Shown: positions 51,361 through 62,112 of the stretch, in pieces
How the letters are laid out: each line of letters begins with the position of its first letter
Position numbering within the stretch: the stretch's first letter is position 1
NCBI GenBank assembly: GCA_036417435.1
Contig: CM070917.1
Location: 58,936,436-59,000,435 of the forward strand
Source of the DNA: Inia geoffrensis
Taxonomy: Eukaryota > Chordata > Mammalia > Artiodactyla > Iniidae
Direction of reading: 5' to 3'
Length of the DNA stretch: 64,000 nt
Translations under genes and position numbers: made by a program
Notes under the pieces: model-generated
What the model saw: the letters and a program-made list of their open reading frames with translations, nothing else
What the model was told of the DNA's origin: nothing
Databases searched by the model: none

Positions 51361-51812
51361 GTGTATTAGTTTCCTAGGGTTAGCATAACAAATTTCCACC
51401 ACCTGGCGGCTTAACACAACAGAAATGTATTGTCTTACAGTTCTGGAGGCCAAAAGACTGAGATCCAGGTGTTGGCAGGGTTGGTTCCTTCTGGAATCTC
51501 TGAGGGAAGAGCCTGTTCCAGGCCCCTCCCCCAGCTTCTGGTGAATCGGGGCATTCCTTGGCTTGTAGCTGCATCACTCCCATCTCTGCCTCCCTCTTCC
51601 CTGTATCTCTGTGCCCAGACCTCCCTCTCTATTCTCTTATGTAGACACCAGCCACGGCATTTAGGACCCATCCTAAACTGAGGAGATTTCCTCTCAAGGC
51701 CTGTAACTAATGATGTTGGCGTAGACCCCCATTTCCAAATCAGGCTGCACTCTGAGGTTCTGGGTGGACATGTGTTTTGGGGGGATGCTATGCAAATCAC
51801 TCTAGCAAGTGG
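51361..51812 (-). mobile_element. MLT1 LTR, full length, reverse orientation
   Basis: GTATTAGTTTCCTAGGGTTA, ACACAACAGAAATGTATTGT, CTTACAGTTCTGGAGGCCAA, GTTGGCAGGGTTGGTTCCTT, CCTTGGCTTGTAGCTGCATC and GTTTTGGGGGGATGCTATGC follow the MLT1 reverse strand throughout. Solo LTR. Confidence 0.92.
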
Positions 51813-52689
51813 CACTTAACCATGGGGAAACAATGCAGCAGGGAGGGTCCAGGCCCAGGAGGGTTGGGCGGCCCTTCACGAGGGGTGGAGGGTATAAACA
51901 AAGATGTGGTCTCTAATTCTTAAATGGTGTAGCTCCACGGAGAAATGCTGTCAGGGCTCAAAGAAGGAGGAACTTGTAGAAGTAACCTCCCCGCCTTCAT
52001 CCTCTCCCTTCCCAACTCGGCTCACTTCCCCAGGAAGATGGGAGGGCTGGGGTGTTTTGAAGCTGAACAGAGAGAATCTGAATGATGAGGGACTATTTCC
52101 CTGTGGGAATCAGAGGCCCTCATGGGCAGAGCTGTTCTCCTTCATTCATTCTTCATTGAATCCTTGGCTTCCTGTGGTATTTGTGGAATGAAAAGATGTT
52201 AGTCGTCATGCTGGTTCTTGGGTTCGTATCCCCTCCCCTGGAGGAGCTTGCTGTCCCATGGAGGATACAGTGTATCCGTCCCTCGCAGTGAGGGCAGAGC
52301 TGTATAGAGGCACAACAGACTCTTTGGGAGCCCAGTGGAAGGGTTTTTGAGCTTTCTTGAAGGATGCATAGGAGTTTGCTGGGGAGAAGGAGGTGGACAG
52401 AGGACTGCAGACAGAGGAAAGACATGGAGGTAAGAAAGGACAGTTGTTCAAGAGGAGTGCCAGAGGCTGGAGCACGAGCGAGGAGCCTGGGTGGGTGGAG
52501 CTCTGGTGCAGTGGTTCTGTGTGCCCTGTGGAGAGAACAGCAGCTAGACCTGAAGAGGTTGGGTTTTGGGAAGCTGACCATGATATGAAGGGTGGACCAG
52601 AGTCCTTTTTGGAATTTTCTGCCAGAGTTGGATTGGGGAGGATGAAGCTCTGTACTCAGAGGGAACAGGAGAGGCAGAGAGGGGTCCGA
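51813..52689. other. Unique DNA, nothing firmly recognised
   Basis: Frames of 142 codons (52153-52581 minus) and 108 codons (52393-52719 plus) lack domains. A donor-like GGAG|GTAAGAAAGG at 52428 has no good acceptor upstream. Confidence 0.4.
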
Positions 52690-53088
52690 TTTTTAAAAAT
52701 CGAGGTAAAATTTACATAACGTACGGTTAACTAGAATCATTTCAAGTTGACAATTCAGTGGCCTTTAGTACACTCAAAGTTTGGTGCAACCACCACCTCT
52801 ATCTTGTTTCAGAATCTTTTCATCCCCTCAAAGAGAAACCTTGTGCCCCTCCGCAGTCACTCCCCAGCCCTCTGTGCGCAGCCCCTGGCAAACATCAATC
52901 CACTCTCTGTCTCTATGGATTTGCCTGCTCTGAGCGTTCCATATAAGTGGAATCAAATCTGGCCTTCTGTAGCACGCACCAGTACTTCATTCCTCTTCAT
53001 GACTGAACAGTATTCCACTGCATGGATAGACCACACAATGTTGATCCATTTATCTGTTGATGGACAGTTGGCTGTTGTGAAAGAGGGA
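52690..53088 (-). mobile_element. Old L1 fragment (ORF2 end and 3' region)
   Basis: AATCGAGGTAAAATTTACAT, TTTGGTGCAACCACCACCTC, CAGCCCCTGGCAAACATCAA, GGATTTGCCTGCTCTGAGCG and TTATCTGTTGATGGACAGTT are the reverse strand of an L1M 3' region. It is homologous to the copies at 975, 8247 and 20793. Confidence 0.88.
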
Positions 53089-54289
53089 GGTTTTTAGCAC
53101 TCACAGTGTGTTAGCTGACCGAGGAAATAAAACTGTGACCACGAATCCCATAACCCCTCCACCCCTCCCACCTGTCCACCCACCATAATCTCAACGTCCC
53201 ACCTTCAAGCAACAGGTGTTTCAATACCTGCGATGTGTTGAGGAACCTTATTATCAGGCTTTAGGAATGCTGCCACCATGGGGGGGTGAAGTCTAGAAGT
53301 CTCTAGAATTTGAGGGCGGTGGACGTGGCCTCCCCAGGAACACAGAACAGCCCACCCCTCCCCCAGCGTCCTCCTGCCAAGAGGAGCACCGTCTTCTCCT
53401 CGGGACTCCTTCCTCTCCAGGTGGTGCACCGCCAATGCCATCAGCCCCTCTGAGCTCTGACCACACTGAGATCCCCGGGACTCCCTGCTTCCTGGAGAAA
53501 TACCAAGCCTGGCATCAGTGGGTGGTGAGGCGCAGAGTCCTAATGCCCAGAACAGCCGCTCCTCTTCTAGCTGCTCCCACACCCACTCATCCGAGACAAG
53601 CTGGAGGGAGAGCACCATCCCTCCCCCACTTCCACAGCTGGCCCCAGAACGCCAGGCTCCCTGGAGGTGACGCCACCGTCCCCAGGAGCCCTGTGAGCTA
53701 GCTGGACTGCGCTGAGGGAGGAGCTCGAGGACCTGAATCCCAGGCTCTGGCTCCGGAGCCTGCCACGTCTGGGGTCTGCAGAGACTATGCATGTGGGAGA
53801 CAGGAGAGGGGAGGGGTCTGCTCTAGGGGAGAGCATCTTGTTTGGGAGCAGAGACCAGCGGTGTTCTCTGTCCCCGGGTACTGCTGCCGCCAGGGGTGAC
53901 TGGATGCTTTGACTCTCCCCGAATACGGAGGCCCCGGGAGCCATGTGTAGCAGAGGGTGCCAGTGACCCGCAGGTGCTGCCTTCCCAGAAAGAGCCGGCG
54001 GAGATATTGAAACGGACATAAAGGCACGTTAGAAGGAGTTATGGGCCGCGTGCCTTGGATGGGTAATTTCACAGATCTCTGGAAGTCGGTGACATTTGCA
54101 GAGATTGGAAAGGCCGTCCCCCTGCTCATGAGCTGTATTAAGACACCCCCCGCCCCCTGGACACTCCAGCAAGGGGACAGCTCCCTGATGCTGAGACTGC
54201 TTGTGCCGTAGAGGTGAAAGCTGTCTGTTGACATCTCTGCCTCTACTGGAGCCCTTTCGCCACTGCCATGCAAGGCTCTGTGGACCTCA
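53089..54289. other. Unique DNA with two long antisense frames
   Basis: Minus frames of 195 codons (53205-53792), 150 codons (53567-54019) and 213 codons (53785-54426) lie in this region in different phases. The 213-codon frame starts in an L2 piece. No domain, signal peptide or clear splice border supports them. Confidence 0.42.
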
Positions 54290-54450
54290 TCCACCCGTCC
54301 ACTCAGAAAGCATAACCAGGGCCCGACGTGTGCCAGGCACAGACCTGAGGAGTGGAAAGCAAGCATGGACTGTGCCGGGGGAGCTGATAATCTGGTGAGG
54401 AAAGTGGCCACAAACAAGGGGTCCATGTCTGTATCATCCGGTATCTGTAC
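54290..54450 (-). mobile_element. L2 3'-end fragment
   Basis: CCCGACGTGTGCCAGGCACA, GACCTGAGGAGTGGAAAGCA and GGGAGCTGATAATCTGGTGA resemble the reverse L2 3' end. Weaker L2-like words continue to about 54830. Confidence 0.6.
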
Positions 54451-55254
54451 TCATACCATTGTCATTGATATTTACATCTATATCATCTATATCCAGCACC
54501 TGTGACTATACCTAGATCGATACTAAACACATATAATTACAAGCTGTTGTAAGGGCCCTAAAGGAAACAGTTGTGCCTAAAAACTGGAGGAGGAGCATTT
54601 AGAATGGGGAGGTGACCCTGTGCCGAGTGGCTGGGGAGGATGTGCAGGGCTGGGGGCGGGGGTAGTTCAGGCTGTAGGACCAACCTGTGCCAAAACTTCA
54701 CAGGAGCTTGTGCTGGAGAGACTGAGAGAGACGGTGAAGTGAACAGGGAGGGGACTTGCCAAGGCGGGACTGGACCCTGGTTGTGAAGGGCGTGGAGATG
54801 CAGGTGAGAGGGGTTCGTGTCTGTGAAGTGCAGTGGGGACTCAGCAGAGGCCATTCAAGTGGGGACCGTTGCTCTCACTCGTGACAACCCCAGACATGGC
54901 CACTCATCTCTGGAGGTGGGAAGTGGCCTTCAGTGAAGCCCAGCACCTTTCTCCTGGACACCTGGACACTCTGCTAAAGCTTCCTAACTGGTCCCTTTGC
55001 CTCAGATCCTGTTCCTTCCAGTTCTTTTAATACATTAATCGGTGAGTTTCAGAGATGCCATTATTTTATAAAGACACAAACCTCAGCCAGGAATCGAAGC
55101 TAAATATGTTGACACATTAGCGAGGATCCTCAGAGCATCCTCCACGTCTTTGCAGTCAGGACCCTCCAATGGCTGCTTCTAGGCTTGGCTGCGGGAGCCC
55201 TCTGTGCCCTTGGTGGACAGCAGGTCTCGGGAGCCTTGGGTGGGGTTGAGTGTC
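54451..55254. other. Unique DNA with an A+T-rich patch at 55020-55125
   Basis: Early part has ATCTATATCATCTATATCCA-like A+T text. The later patch has TTTAATACATTAATCGGTGA and GAAGCTAAATATGTTGACAC, which could be a small conserved element. Only short frames are present. Confidence 0.35.
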
Positions 55255-55345
55255 TGCTGCTGAGATGCTGTTTAACCCTGGACAGATCACCTTCCCTCTC
55301 TGAGCCTCTGATTCCTTGCATCACTCCCATTATTCCCTGTGTGGT
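55255..55345 (-). mobile_element. MIR SINE fragment
   Basis: GCTGTTTAACCCTGGACAGA and TCACCTTCCCTCTCTGAGCC match the reverse MIR core (CTTGGGCAAGTCACTTAACC). Confidence 0.65.
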
Positions 55346-56559
55346 GATACACAGGGTCAGACCGTTCCAGAATTCTTCCCTCGGCTTCCTTCTTTGGGCC
55401 AAGAATGAGTAGGCCCTTTCTGCTTGAAGGTACCTAGGGAGCATTGTACAAGGAGCCAGGGATCTTCGGGGGTATAGTAGGGGTTAGAATAAAAGTCAGG
55501 GGGTGTGGGGTTGGTGGGCCAGGCGGGAAAGGGACAGACCCCAGGAGACAGCCATCAGGCCCACAGGAAAGGAGGGAGTGCTGTGAGGCAGGGGCAGGAA
55601 GGGGTCAGGAGGGAGATGCAGTGGGCGGAGCTGCGCCAGGCTGGAAGTAGGACGAACCCCCACGCCTCTCAGACTCAGCTGGCTTTCTCGGGGAGTGCTG
55701 GGGAGAAAGGACTTGAGGAGAGATGGCTGGGACATGAGAATGATGTACCCTGGCTTGGAGTGAATGAGTTTCAGCCTGGAGTGAGGCTGACTGTAGGAGA
55801 ACAAGGGTGAGAGGGTCAGAGGGCACACAGGGGCTGAGAGGTATAAGGTTGATGCTGGGGGTGGGGAGAGAGCAGAGGCTACTGCACCCACCTCTGGGCT
55901 GGGGTGGGGGCCCTTAATAAATGCACCCCTGGGTGGGGGGCTGGGAGGGCGCTTCCTGCATTGGATGCTGCACCCCAAGACCAGGACACGTGCCTGCTGT
56001 CTGTCCAGGACTGATGGGATGGTGGAGATGAGCCGCCGGGGGCTGCATTGATTCCTCCTTCTTGTTGTCGGTCAGCCAAGCCACCGAGGTTGCCGGTCAC
56101 AGCCGTTCATTAAGCTGCCCCACACGTCTGCTCAACTGCACGCACCTGCAGTCTCACCTTCTCTCCATGACCTCAACACAGACGAAAGCTCCCCAGGTTC
56201 TTGGGGCCGTAGCAGGCAGTCTTCCAGCTCTTCTGTGTTGTTGCCACGCTTGTTTCAGTATTCCCACCTCCCGCTGACTTCCCGTCGGCTACCCCGAGAT
56301 GAGGAGAAGGCACCCTTTCCTGTCACTGTGACCGGCTAAGACGTGGGGAGACGCCTCCAGCCCCCAAGCTTATCCTGTCACAAGGAGATGAGGCTGCTGC
56401 CCCAGGAGACCCCATCGCTGTGACTTGGCCCGTGGGCAGTGGGGCTGGGGGCCGGGCCAAAGCTGGTCTGCATTCTTGAGCTCCAGTGCCACACATCTAA
56501 CAGATGCCTGGTCTGCTAGCTTTTCACTCTAACTTTCGTAAATAACACTGCCCCGACCA
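55346..56559. other. Unique G+C-rich DNA, nothing recognised
   Basis: A 160-codon minus frame (55496-55978) and a 101-codon plus frame (55505-55810) overlap. No splice pair, repeat or RNA gene identified. Confidence 0.4.
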
Positions 56560-56692
56560 TGGGCTGGGGACTCTTGCAGAAACTCATGCGTTGTATCCTC
56601 AAATCAATCCCACGAGGCAGGTGACGCCCAGGGAGACGAAGCAACTTGCTCAAAGCTGCACATCTCTTGGGTGGGTTTGCAGGTTGGATGTG
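56560..56692 (+). mobile_element. MIR SINE fragment
   Basis: TATCCTCAAATCAATCCCAC, GAGGCAGGTGACGCCCAGGG and GAAGCAACTTGCTCAAAGCT follow MIR order. Confidence 0.75.
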
Positions 56693-57084
56693 GCCCAGGT
56701 AGCTGGGGGGCCAGGTGCCATGAGGGACAAGGGAACACCTCCCGGAAGCAGACAGTGCCCTGGGCCCTGCTCTAACCCATATCTGTTTTCGAGCAGCCGT
56801 CTGTCCTGACATGGCTGGGGGGACACAGCTAGCTGTACCCCACCTTCTCTCCGCTGGCGCTCTTCCTTTCCTGTTGCAGCTGCCAGGCACATACCCTCTC
56901 CATCCCTTCCACCTTGACCACTGTGCTCCCCTTCAGCAAAGGATGCAGACAGAATACTTCCTCTTGCCCATCTACACAAGAGGCATAGGGCAAGTCTTGG
57001 GGCAAGTCTTGCCCCTAAGATGCTAAGTTCCCACCTCTTGGGAGACCCTGACTCAAATTTATCTGCTTCCTCCTTGAACATCCC
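56693..57084. other. Unique DNA, nothing recognised
   Basis: A 148-codon minus frame (56650-57096) runs into the MIR. A short GGGCAAGTCTTG duplication lies at 56988-57011. Confidence 0.4.
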
Positions 57085-57250
57085 CTCTCCTGCCAAAGAA
57101 GCCTTTTGCCAAGTCCCACCTCTGCGCTTCTGTTAGCCCATTCTTTCCACCACGTCCTTCTGAATTCCAACCAGTCAGAATCCTACCAACCTTCCAGGCT
57201 TGGCTCAGAGCTCTCCTCCTCCATGAGCCACCCCCAGATCCACAGGGGAT
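57085..57250 (+). mobile_element. L2 fragment
   Basis: CAACCAGTCAGAATCCTACC, CTTCCAGGCTTGGCTCAGAG and TCCTCCTCCATGAGCCACCC match the L2 internal region (CTCAGCTCAAATGCCACCTC). Confidence 0.65.
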
Positions 57251-57384
57251 GTAGCAGAAAGCCCTCTCAGCTCCGTGGGACCAAGAGTGTCAGCCCCTCG
57301 CCACCCTATAGGTTGTGTAGACAATATGGCTCCTACTGGATGGGAGGGACTCTCTTGGCCTGGAGGATAGGGTCCCATGGAAGT

Positions 57385-57622
57385 AACTCCATTTATTAAG
57401 CTCTTGTTATGTGTCAGTCATTGTACTCAGGATTATATATCAACACACACTGTCATTTAATCCTCACAACAATCTGATGGTGCAGGTGCCATTCTCGTCA
57501 CCATTTTTCAAACGATGGAAAGGAAGGTTTGAGGAGATCAAACGACTTGGCTAGGTTCTCACAGCCATTAAGCAAGGAGCTGGGACATGAACTCCGGGGC
57601 CCCGTGGACACCTCTTGAATGG
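57385..57622 (+). mobile_element. MIR SINE, near full length
   Basis: TTTATTAAGCTCTTGTTATG, TGTCATTTAATCCTCACAAC, TTTGAGGAGATCAAACGACT and AAGCAAGGAGCTGGGACATG cover MIR almost end to end. Confidence 0.9.
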
Positions 57623-57929
57623 AGTTTAACTTACAGTGATGGCTCCCGGGTTCCCCGCTGGACAGCACATCGTCTCCTTCTTGCGGATTTGATCCAAGGG
57701 CCTGCATCGCCCCATGATTCAGGTTGAACGGTTGAGTTGCAGTCAAGGTGAGCAGGGTTGTCCCCTGGGAGGATTTGAACACACATTTCTCCGGCTTCCT
57801 CCCTGTCCCCAAGATGATGCTTCTGTGAGGCTGGTGTGCTTGTCTTCTGGCCTCAGAGCACAGCAACGTGACAACTTCTCCCCAGCCCGTCTCTGCCTGC
57901 AGTTGTCACCCACACTGACAGTTCCTGGG
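57623..57929. other. Unique DNA, nothing recognised
   Basis: A minus frame of 122 codons (57498-57866) starts here and reads into the MIR. Borders an A+T-rich island on the right. Confidence 0.4.
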
Positions 57930-58260
57930 GTTCAGGGTTGATTACACTCGACTGAGTCGAATAAATTAGCATAAACACTTAAAACCAAATTTCCTAATAT
58001 CTTTTTCTCTCATTTACTACCCAGGTGTTTAGATTTAATTTCTTGCAAATGATACACCTAAACATCATTACTCCCCTAATAATTGTGCATTTTGATAGCA
58101 AATAGCCCTAATGAAGCAAAACAGGCAGCAGGAAGGGTTTAGCATATCTGTGGGTGGAAACTTCTGGGGAGAAAACATGGCTTTAGGTGAGCAATTGAGG
58201 CTCCTCATGCTGGAGAGGGGGGTAGTTGGTGCTCTTCAAAGATGCCGAACCAGCTTCTAA
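57930..58260. promoter_or_regulatory. A+T-rich TAAT-rich island, best candidate conserved enhancer
   Basis: TTGATTACACTCGACTGAGT, AATAAATTAGCATAAACACT, CCAGGTGTTTAGATTTAATT, CTTGCAAATGATACACCTAA, CCCCTAATAATTGTGCATTT and GCCCTAATGAAGC occur within 200 bases. Homeodomain cores, an AGGTGT / ACACCT pair in opposite orientation (T-box half-site type) and a GCAAATGA POU-like word are packed together. No repeat and no frame of note. The young SINE at 58343 landed about 80 bases away. Confidence 0.45.
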
Positions 58261-58325
58261 TTGAAGGCTGCCGGCCCTCATTTAGCAAGGCCTGGTTTGT
58301 GCTTCTCTCAAAGTAGGTTTTACTT

Positions 58326-58567
58326 CTTAAATTTGTTTCTTTTTTTTTTTTTTTTTTTTGCGGTACGCGGGCCTCTCACTGTTGCGGCCTCTCCCGTTGC
58401 TGAGCACAGGCTCCGGACGCGCAGGCTCAGCGGCCATGGCTCACGGGCCCAGCCGCTCCGCGGCGTGTGGGATCTTCCTGGACCAGGGCATGAACCCGCG
58501 TCCCCTGCATCGGCAGGCGGACTCTCAACCACTGCGCCACCAGGGAAGCCCTTAAATTTGTTTCTTT
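58326..58567 (-). mobile_element. Young cetacean CHR-type SINE with 17-bp target-site duplication
   Basis: Reverse orientation; the A-tail is read as about 18 T at 58343-58359, then GCGGTACGCGGGCCTCTCAC. The head ends at 58550. Duplications CTTAAATTTGTTTCTTT at 58326-58342 and 58551-58567 are identical. The pol III A and B boxes are in the head as in the other two copies. Confidence 0.96.
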
Positions 58568-59224
58568 AGCAAGGGTTTTTCTTGTTCTCTCCTCTTAGGA
58601 TCTATCTCTTTGGACACAGGCATTTGACTAGTCTTGGTGACATAAAAACAAACACCTTGTCTGAAGCTGTTTCCCCGATCGATGGTTCTCTACAGAGCTT
58701 TGCTGCCTTGTTGGGAAAAGGGTCCTTTTCTTTCTAGCGTGGCGCCTGGGTCATGGCAAGTGGCTAGTAGTTTTTCTCCTGTCTTCTTCCTCCGGGCCAT
58801 AGATTTGGATGAACTTGCAATTCCTCTTGGAATTTGGGGTGACTCATTGCCCTGGAGTCACCCTCCCAGGATCTACATCCCACATGGACTCCGATGGAAA
58901 CATCTGCATTAATATCTGGGGACTGTCTTTCTATTTGTAGAGAGATGTTCCTGCCGTCCCCATGGGGTACCCCCCCTCTCTTTCTCTTCCTGTACCCAGG
59001 GCCCAGGTCTCAATTCACAGCCTGAGATGGGAACTGATTAGGATTGAAATGGGAAAGGGCCCACAGGAGGACGGGGAGAGGGGCTGCTGTGGCTGCCCAC
59101 CAAGGGGCGGCTTCCACTCTCTGGAGGGCTCCTGCACTCGCATGACTTCCGTTTGATTGTGAGCACCCGCCTCAGTTTTAGAAACTTCCCGTCATCCCAC
59201 TCTCTCTCCCTCTGCCTTCCTGCA
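58568..59224. other. Unique DNA, nothing recognised
   Basis: Only short frames (58682-58912 plus; 58962-59156 plus). No repeat family identified and no splice pair. Confidence 0.4.
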
Positions 59225-59355
59225 GCCCCATTAGTTGTATTTTGGGTTTGGCATTCCCCTGTGCTAACATCTTCCCCCCTAGTGGGAGACGAGATAGCTG
59301 TGATTAGCCTAATGAGTGATTAATTAACAAGCGGACGGCTGGATAACGGAAATGT
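59225..59355. promoter_or_regulatory. TAAT/ATTA-rich patch, possible conserved element
   Basis: CCCATTAGTTGTATTTTGGG, GCTGTGATTAGCCTAATGAG and TGATTAATTAACAAGCGGAC contain GATTA (PITX/OTX-type), TAATGA and ATTAATTAA cores in about 100 bases of unique DNA. Confidence 0.35.
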
Positions 59356-59594
59356 GCTGACCCTACTGAATGATGGCAGGGATGGCGCAGCCCATAGCAA
59401 CTTTAACCCTTAAGTCCACCCTGCCAGCCACACAGCTGCCTTTGTGTCCACGTGTGAGGCTGCGTGTGCATACATGGGTGCACGCTGACCCAGAGCTGGG
59501 GCCGAAAGGCAATGTCCACCAAGGGAGATGCTCTGTAGGGTCTACAGGTTCCCAGATCCACAAAGTGTGTGTGTTTGTGTGTGCAGGTTGCTGA
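59356..59594. other. Unique DNA, nothing recognised
   Basis: Short frames on both strands only (59370-59594 plus, 59363-59563 minus); a (GT)n-like word at 59567-59583. Confidence 0.4.
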
Positions 59595-59735
59595 TCAGCA
59601 CATCGGAATCTTCATCCATAATTGAATGATGGAAACTGATCTTAATTGGCAATTATGCAAAATGCTGAAATATCTCTGGGTGGAAGATGTTGGAGTCTTC
59701 TGAACAGTTTTTGTTCAATAAATTGGGCTGGAGTG
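59595..59735. promoter_or_regulatory. A+T-rich patch with paired TAATTG/CAATTA and an octamer-like site
   Basis: CCATAATTGAATGATGG is followed by CTTAATTGGCAATTATGCAA: an inverted TAATTG/CAATTA pair overlapping ATGCAAAA (59655-59662), one base from the POU octamer ATGCAAAT. GTTCAATAAATTGGGC follows. No repeat signature. Confidence 0.4.
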
Positions 59736-60491
59736 ACTGGGGTGGGGTTGGGGGAGGGCTTGGGGAATTCTTGCTGACTCACCTTGATGTGGGTTGAGTG
59801 TCACTGGTGATTGGAGGGAGGGGCAGGAGCTGGCACGGAGATGGCATGGGGTGGCCTGGGCTTTGGGGAGAAAGGATGGTGGGCGGGAAGGAGGGAGAGA
59901 GGAAGGGAGACGGGAGGTGAGTGACAGGTCCCCACAGCTTTCTCCGGGATATGTTCTTTTCAGCTCCTACTGTAATTAAATGTTAATTTTCTTCATGGAA
60001 ACCAAAGGGAACACTGCCAGAAACAGCCTCCTCCCCTGCCTCCTAGCATGGAACCAGCGTGGGAGGTTTTATTTGCTCTCCCCCTCCTCACTGGGAAGGA
60101 ACCCAGGGGAAGCCGGGAGAAGGTCCCAGCCTCCTGGGTACCCACCCCCACCATCTGGCAAAGCAGCCTCAATCCAGTGGATAAGGCAGAAGGACACCAA
60201 AGTGGCCATGGGAGGAGGGAGGCTGGCAAAATAAACCTGCCAACGCCCAGAGCACCAACTGCAGCCTGATTCACCCCAGAGTCCCATCACTCTGGGCTTT
60301 TCTGCTGTCGGGGAGCCTCCATGAGGGGGTCTTGGTGGCTGCTCTCCCGTAAGCTGGAGCTACCAACCAGCCGGAGGGGTGGGCCTGTCTATCTCCCCGC
60401 ACGTGGCAAGACCAGGCTCCTGATTCTGACCCTGCCCTGGGAAATGCTTTAAGAGGAAGCCCCTCACCCCAGTCCCTGAGCATGTCTGTGT
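59736..60491. other. Unique DNA with a purine-rich run
   Basis: 59878-59925 is GGGA/GGAA-rich (GGAAGGAGGGAGAGAGGAAG). Frames up to 139 codons (60271-60690 minus) run into MLT1. TACTGTAATTAAATGTTAAT at 59969 is a small TAAT cluster. Confidence 0.4.
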
Positions 60492-60948
60492 TGAGTGAGT
60501 GTCCTGGGGCTGCCATAACAATGACCACAAACCGGGGGGGCTCAGAACAACAGGAATTTATTCTCTCACCGTCCTGAAGCTGCAAGTCTGAGATATGGGC
60601 AGGGCTGCACTTCTTCTGAAGGCTCTGGGGGAGGATCTGTTTTGCCCTTTCCAGCTTTTGGAGACTCCTGCATCCTCGGCCTGTGGCCATGTCACTCTAG
60701 TCTCTGCCTCCACATCATCTGACCTTTGCTCTGCATCTTCCTCCTCTTCTGTTTCTTATGAAGACACTGGTCATTGGAGTTCAGACCAACCCTAATCCAG
60801 GATGATTTTCTCTTGAGGTTCTTACCTTAGACACATCTTAATTACATCTGCAAAGATCCTTATTCCAAGATGAGGCCACAGTCTCAGATTCCAGGGGCAG
60901 CACTTGGACATATCCTTTTGGGGGACACAATTCAACCTACTTCACTGT
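60492..60948 (-). mobile_element. MLT1 LTR, full length, reverse orientation
   Basis: GTCCTGGGGCTGCCATAACA, CAGAACAACAGGAATTTATT, CTGAAGCTGCAAGTCTGAGA, ATTACATCTGCAAAGATCCT and TATCCTTTTGGGGGACACAA follow the MLT1 reverse strand throughout. Confidence 0.92.
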
Positions 60949-61184
60949 CCCAGGTTTTGGTTTTAGTTTCTCTGCCCTAGTTGTGTCCCCACCTTCCAGC
61001 ACTCCCATCCCCTCTTCTAGCTGCATCTGACCCAAGATGGGGCCCATCCTGGCTGGCCCTCAGCCTGGCCGCAGATGCTTTGCTGAGCGGTGGGCCGCAC
61101 AAAGCCAAATGGACAGCAGAAGCTCTTTACTTCTCCACCGGCTGCAGCAAAATCCTGTGAGAGGTGAGGAGACAGGGCAGTGGC
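60949..61184. other. Unique DNA, nothing recognised
   Basis: Short unique gap between MLT1 and MIR, no signals. Confidence 0.4.
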
Positions 61185-61322
61185 TAAGGCAGGCTTGGGG
61201 GGCACAGTCCTGAGTTGGAGCCCTTCACTCCCCCACTGACTCTCCGTCAGCTTCTTGACTTCTCTGCACCCCGGTGGGTCCTTCTGTAAAATGGGGGTAC
61301 ACACCAGCACCTGGCTGGCCCC
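61185..61322 (-). mobile_element. MIR SINE
   Basis: GTCCTGAGTTGGAGCCCTTC, CGTCAGCTTCTTGACTTCTC and GTAAAATGGGGGTACACACC are the reverse MIR (CTCAGTTTCCTCATCTGTAAAATGG region). Confidence 0.72.
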
Positions 61323-61489
61323 AGCAGACAAGAGGGCTAACAGCGCCAGCTGCCTGCGGGGCCGTGGGGAGCGGTTTGTGGAACGTTAGTCGGAGCAGCG
61401 GTTCGAGGCTGTGAGTTTAATTTCCCTGTGGCTCCGAGCTCAAGCCCTGAGATTTGCTCAAGGGCCTGTCAGAAGTTGACCGGAGCCAG
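61323..61489. other. Unique DNA, nothing recognised
   Basis: Short unique link, with GTGAGTTTAATTTCCC at 61410, between the MIR and the next island. Confidence 0.4.
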
Positions 61490-61640
61490 AGCTTCATCTG
61501 CTTACAGAGGCTTCGAAAGATTGAAAAAAAGGTGACATGCGGAAAGCAGGTTGCAAAAATTGAGCTGTTTTAAGTGTTTACTGCTAACGGGTTCACGCAA
61601 TTGCTACACCCGCGGAAGGCAGTGACCGCGCTTCCAGGCT
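61490..61640. promoter_or_regulatory. Unique A-rich patch, candidate conserved element
   Basis: GGCTTCGAAAGATTGAAAAA, AAGCAGGTTGCAAAAATTGA, TTTTAAGTGTTTACTGCTAA and TTCACGCAATTGCTACACCC show no repeat signature. CACGCAATTG joins an E-box-like and a C/EBP-like half. TTAAGTG is an NKX2-type core. Interpretation is by motif only. Confidence 0.35.
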
Positions 61641-62112
61641 TTTCTGAGAGACGTCAAGAGAGGGAGGGGAGTGTCTGATGGGGAGGCCCAGGTCAAAGTG
61701 GCCCTGCCTTCACCCCAGATGGGCTTTGGCCTTGGGTATGGGGGTGCGGGGAGTTTGTGTGGGACCTAGTAGGTACCACAGCAGCCTTCTCCACTTAGCC
61801 CCTGTGGCTCTTGGCCAGGGATCTGCTGCTCTGCTGCCTGAAGGGGAAGCAGGGAGACCTCTGCTGGGCTTGGAGCTGGGAGAGGAGCCTATGGAACTTT
61901 CTGGAAGAGTGTAAATCTGTGTCCTTGAAGTACTGGGACAGCTGAGGCAGCATTGTCTTACCCCCCATCCCCATAGCCTCCCGACTAGGTGAGGGTACTC
62001 TGGGCTTGGCTGGCCAGGCAGCTGAGGCACTCGGGGCCTCGTAGGAGCTGTCACCTCCAGGGCAAGCTTTCGAAACCTCAGCGCTACGGACACTTGGGAC
62101 CAGAGAGTCTTC
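61641..62112. other. Unique DNA, nothing recognised
   Basis: Minus frames of 127 and 117 codons (61710-62093, 61795-62148) overlap in two phases, and a 78-codon plus frame overlaps both. None is recognisable. Confidence 0.4.

Noticed and set aside
53205..54426. Two adjacent long minus-strand frames (195 and 213 codons) as exons of one gene
   Set aside because: They are in different phases, the right one starts in an L2 remnant, and no acceptor or donor joins them.
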